17,150 nt of DNA, from assembly GCA_937864935.1 (NCBI GenBank), contig CALMDN010000363.1, forward strand, positions 1-17,150, written 5' to 3'. The notes under the pieces are model-generated. The model did no database searches. It had not been told where the DNA came from and saw only the letters and a list, made by a program, of their open reading frames with translations. This document shows positions 14,895 through 17,150 of the stretch, one piece after another (the stretch's first letter is position 1; each line of letters opens with the position of its first letter). The stretch comes from an uncultured Bacteroidales bacterium. Lineage in GTDB: Bacteria > Bacteroidota > Bacteroidia > Bacteroidales > Lentimicrobiaceae. A program made the translations under genes and the position numbers.

Positions 14895-16031
14895 ATGAAA
14901 AAACTTAAAGTATTGACAGTGGTGGGCACACGCCCCGAAATCATCAGGCTGGCCTGTGTGCTTCAGAAACTCGATCAGAGTGAGGCCATTGATCATGTGC
15001 TGGTACACACCGGTCAGAATTACGACTATGAACTGAATGAAGTCTTCTTCAAGGACCTGGGCCTGCGCAAACCTGATTTCTTTCTCGAAGCCGCCGGAAA
15101 AAATGCTGCCGAAACCATCGGCCTTATTCTCATAAAAATCGATCCGGTACTGGAGGAAGTGAAGCCTGATGCATTTCTGGTGCTCGGCGATACAAACAGC
15201 TGCCTGTGTGCCATTCCGGCAAAAAAACGCCATATTCCCATTTTTCATATGGAGGCCGGAAACCGGTGTTTCGATCAACGCGTACCCGAAGAAACCAACC
15301 GGAAAATCGTCGATCACATCAGTGATATAAACTTGACATACAGTGATATAGCCCGTGAATACCTGCTTCGCGAAGGCCTGCCGGCCGACCGGGTAATCAA
15401 AACCGGCAGTCCCATGTTTGAGGTGCTTACTCAGTACCTGCCAAAAGTGGAGACTTCCCGCATCCTGAGCGAGCTTGAACTCGAAAAGGATGGTTATTTT
15501 GTGGTTTCTGCCCACCGTGAGGAAAACATCTCGTCACAGAAGAATTTCTTTAATCTTGTACAAATACTCAACAACCTGGCCGATACCTACCAACTTCCGG
15601 TAATTGTAACCACCCACCCGAGAACGCGGAAGATGATCGAGACCAGCAATGTACAGTTCAACGATCTGGTGAGACTGATGAAACCTTTTGGTCTGACGGA
15701 CTATATAAAGCTGCAGATGAATGCAAAAGCGGTGTTGTCTGACAGCGGGACGATCAGTGAGGAGTCGTCAATTCTCAATTTCAGGGCACTGAATATCCGT
15801 GAAGCGCACGAAAGACCCGAAGCAATGGAAGAAGCATCGGTTATGATGGTGGGACTTAACCCGGAACGTGTTATGCAGGGGCTGGTTCAGCTTGAATTGC
15901 AGCAAACCGGGGAAAGAAACTTCAGAAGGGTGGCCGATTACAGCATGCCGAATGTTTCCGATAAGGTTGTACGGATCATCCTGTCATATACCGACTATGT
16001 CAAACGCGTTGTCTGGAGTGAAGCCGATTAA
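14895..16031 (+). CDS. capG: UDP-N-acetyl-L-talosamine 2-epimerase making UDP-L-FucNAc (CapG/FnlC/WbjD family)
   Basis: 378 residues from ATG 14895, giving [19 protein letters not shown]. An in-frame TTG at 14865 would add ten residues with no family counterpart and is not preferred. It is a GT-B-fold UDP-GlcNAc 2-epimerase homologue: [13 protein letters not shown] near the N-terminus, [24 protein letters not shown], and [20 protein letters not shown], the last of which carries the conserved acidic and Arg residues and is typical of the FnlC branch. SAHREENI and [12 protein letters not shown] in the C-terminal half bind the UDP part. The enzyme inverts C2 of the L-talo product of CapF to give UDP-L-FucNAc. 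The WbuB-like gene starts 18 bases later. Role supported by family match and by CapE/CapF upstream. Confidence 0.92.
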   Translation: MKKLKVLTVVGTRPEIIRLACVLQKLDQSEAIDHVLVHTGQNYDYELNEVFFKDLGLRKPDFFLEAAGKNAAETIGLILIKIDPVLEEVKPDAFLVLGDTNSCLCAIPAKKRHIPIFHMEAGNRCFDQRVPEETNRKIVDHISDINLTYSDIAREYLLREGLPADRVIKTGSPMFEVLTQYLPKVETSRILSELELEKDGYFVVSAHREENISSQKNFFNLVQILNNLADTYQLPVIVTTHPRTRKMIETSNVQFNDLVRLMKPFGLTDYIKLQMNAKAVLSDSGTISEESSILNFRALNIREAHERPEAMEEASVMMVGLNPERVMQGLVQLELQQTGERNFRRVADYSMPNVSDKVVRIILSYTDYVKRVVWSEAD

Positions 16032-16049
16032 TTTCATGGAGCCTGCCGT

Positions 16050-17150
16050 ATGAGGGTACTTTTTCTCATGTTTAATTACGACGATGCCAACGTGTCTGAC
16101 AGCATGTACAACAGTCTCGTGGCTGAGTTTATTGCCAACGGTCATGAGGTGTCGGTGGTGGCATTTGAAAAAAGCAAGCGGGAGACAGGTATTTACCGCG
16201 AAGGACTGGCCGAAGTGCTGAGGGTGAAAACCATGCCCCTGATGAATGTAGGGCCGGTAGCCAAGGGGATCGCCAACCTGCTGATGCCCTTTCAATACCG
16301 CAGGGCTCTGCGGAATTTTTATTCCGGCAGGAAGTTCGACCTGATCGTTACGCCAACCCCGCCGATCACACTCACGGGAATAGCCCGTTCCCTGAAAAAG
16401 CAGAACCAGGCAAAAGTCTATCTTATCCTGAGGGATATATTCCCGCAGAATGCGGTGGATGTCGGATTTATGAGCAAGCGGAATCCTTTGTATCTGTATT
16501 TCAGAAGGCAGGAGAAAGCACTTTACCGCGTGGCGGATACCATTGGGGCAATGACGAGGGGCAATGTGGAATACATCCTCCGGCACAACCCCGAAGTAAA
16601 GGCTGAAAAACTTCACATCCTTCCTAACTGGAACAAAGCGACAGCTATTCCTGATATGAGTGAATCAGATATCAGAGAAAAATACGGGCTGACCGGCAGG
16701 TTCGTTGTGCTTTTCGGAGGCACCCTGGGCATTTCACAAAAGGTGGATAACCTGATCGATCTGGTGAAACTCAATACCGATAAGCAGGACCTGACCATCC
16801 TCGTGGTAGGAAAAGGAACGCACAAGAAATATCTTGAAGACAGGATCAAAGAAGAAAAACTTGCGAATATCCTTGTTTTCGATTATCTGCCGAGGGCTGA
16901 CTATGAAAAACTGGCCATGGTAGCAGATGTTGGTCTGATCTCACTCAACGAAAAGTTCACCATTCCCAATACACCCTCCCGCACACTCGCATATTACAAT
17001 CTGAAAAAACCGGTTTTCGCCATCGTTGACCCGCATACTGATTATGGCGATATGCTTTCAGATGACCATACTGGATACTGCTGTGTTTACGGGGACCACG
17101 AAAGTTACCGCAAACACTTTAACGCTTTGTATTCCGACAAGAAGTTGCGC
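16050..17150 (+). CDS. wbuB: WbuB-like GT4 glycosyltransferase, probable L-FucNAc transferase (3' truncated by window edge)
   Basis: The frame starting at ATG 16050 is open to the last base, giving 367 codons with no stop. It begins MRVLFLMFNYDDANVSDSMY. Residues near 99-105 read TPTPPIT, and LILRDIFPQNAVDVGFMSK follows, the hallmark of WbuB-type glycosyltransferases. The donor domain has FVVLFGGTLGISQKVDNLI, then ILVVGKGTHKKYLED and FTIPNTPSRTLAYYNLKKPVFA, where the usual E-x7-E is replaced by this subgroup's own IPNTPSRTLAYY segment. WbuB homologues transfer L-FucNAc to a lipid-linked first sugar and typically follow fnlABC, as here. Only a short C-terminal tail of a roughly 400-residue family should be missing. 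Symbol given by family and context, not by proof of activity. Confidence 0.85.
   Translation, partial: MRVLFLMFNYDDANVSDSMYNSLVAEFIANGHEVSVVAFEKSKRETGIYREGLAEVLRVKTMPLMNVGPVAKGIANLLMPFQYRRALRNFYSGRKFDLIVTPTPPITLTGIARSLKKQNQAKVYLILRDIFPQNAVDVGFMSKRNPLYLYFRRQEKALYRVADTIGAMTRGNVEYILRHNPEVKAEKLHILPNWNKATAIPDMSESDIREKYGLTGRFVVLFGGTLGISQKVDNLIDLVKLNTDKQDLTILVVGKGTHKKYLEDRIKEEKLANILVFDYLPRADYEKLAMVADVGLISLNEKFTIPNTPSRTLAYYNLKKPVFAIVDPHTDYGDMLSDDHTGYCCVYGDHESYRKHFNALYSDKKLR

Noticed and set aside
14889..15515. Open frame of 208 residues on the - strand opposite capG
   Set aside because: Antisense shadow of a well-supported epimerase gene, with no family features.
15984..16616. Open frame of 210 residues on the - strand across the capG/wbuB junction
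   Set aside because: It overlaps two convincing + strand genes and its translation resembles no known family.

Overview
This window is part of a surface-polysaccharide (O-antigen or capsule-type) biosynthesis locus. All 16 protein genes are on the + strand, and the first and last are cut by the window edges. The organism is most likely a member of Bacteroidota. I infer this from the moderate base composition, the near absence of Shine-Dalgarno sequences before start codons (the leaders are A- or AT-rich instead), frequent TTG/GTG starts, and the mix of gene families. No rRNA, tRNA, CRISPR array or insertion sequence was seen. No gap between genes exceeds 170 bases.

Layout. (1) 1-4146: the tail of one ATP-grasp protein, a second complete ATP-grasp ligase-like protein, a GT4 glycosyltransferase, a hexapeptide-repeat O-acetyltransferase and a GT2 glycosyltransferase. 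(2) 4240-10308: a block built from two paralogue pairs. It contains NodB-like polysaccharide deacetylase A1, an AT-rich GT4, two tandem 405-residue GT4 paralogues (about 56% identical), and deacetylase A2 (about half identical to A1). (3) 10371-11333: a SAM-dependent methyltransferase-like protein. (4) 11504-17150: a UDP-N-acetyl-L-fucosamine cassette in the order CapE/FnlA, CapF/FnlB, an uncharacterised Asp-box propeller-like protein, CapG/FnlC, and a WbuB-like GT4 that runs off the right edge.

How the genes fit together (inference). CapE, CapF and CapG would convert UDP-GlcNAc to UDP-L-FucNAc. The WbuB-like enzyme is the expected L-FucNAc transferase near the start of the repeat unit. The other glycosyltransferases would extend the unit on the cytoplasmic face of the inner membrane. 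The acetyltransferase, methyltransferase, two signal-peptide-less deacetylases and ATP-grasp enzymes would decorate it. A free amine made by a deacetylase could in principle be the acceptor for an ATP-grasp ligase. No flippase (Wzx), polymerase (Wzy), chain-length regulator or priming phosphosugar transferase is visible, so the locus must continue on at least one side.

The most unusual points are the propeller-like protein inside the otherwise standard L-FucNAc cassette, the double deacetylase/double GT4 arrangement, and the co-occurrence of two ATP-grasp genes with two cytoplasmic deacetylases. Smaller signals are an 8-bp GNRA-loop hairpin over the end of the second deacetylase gene and a palindrome-rich gap between the GT4 twins.
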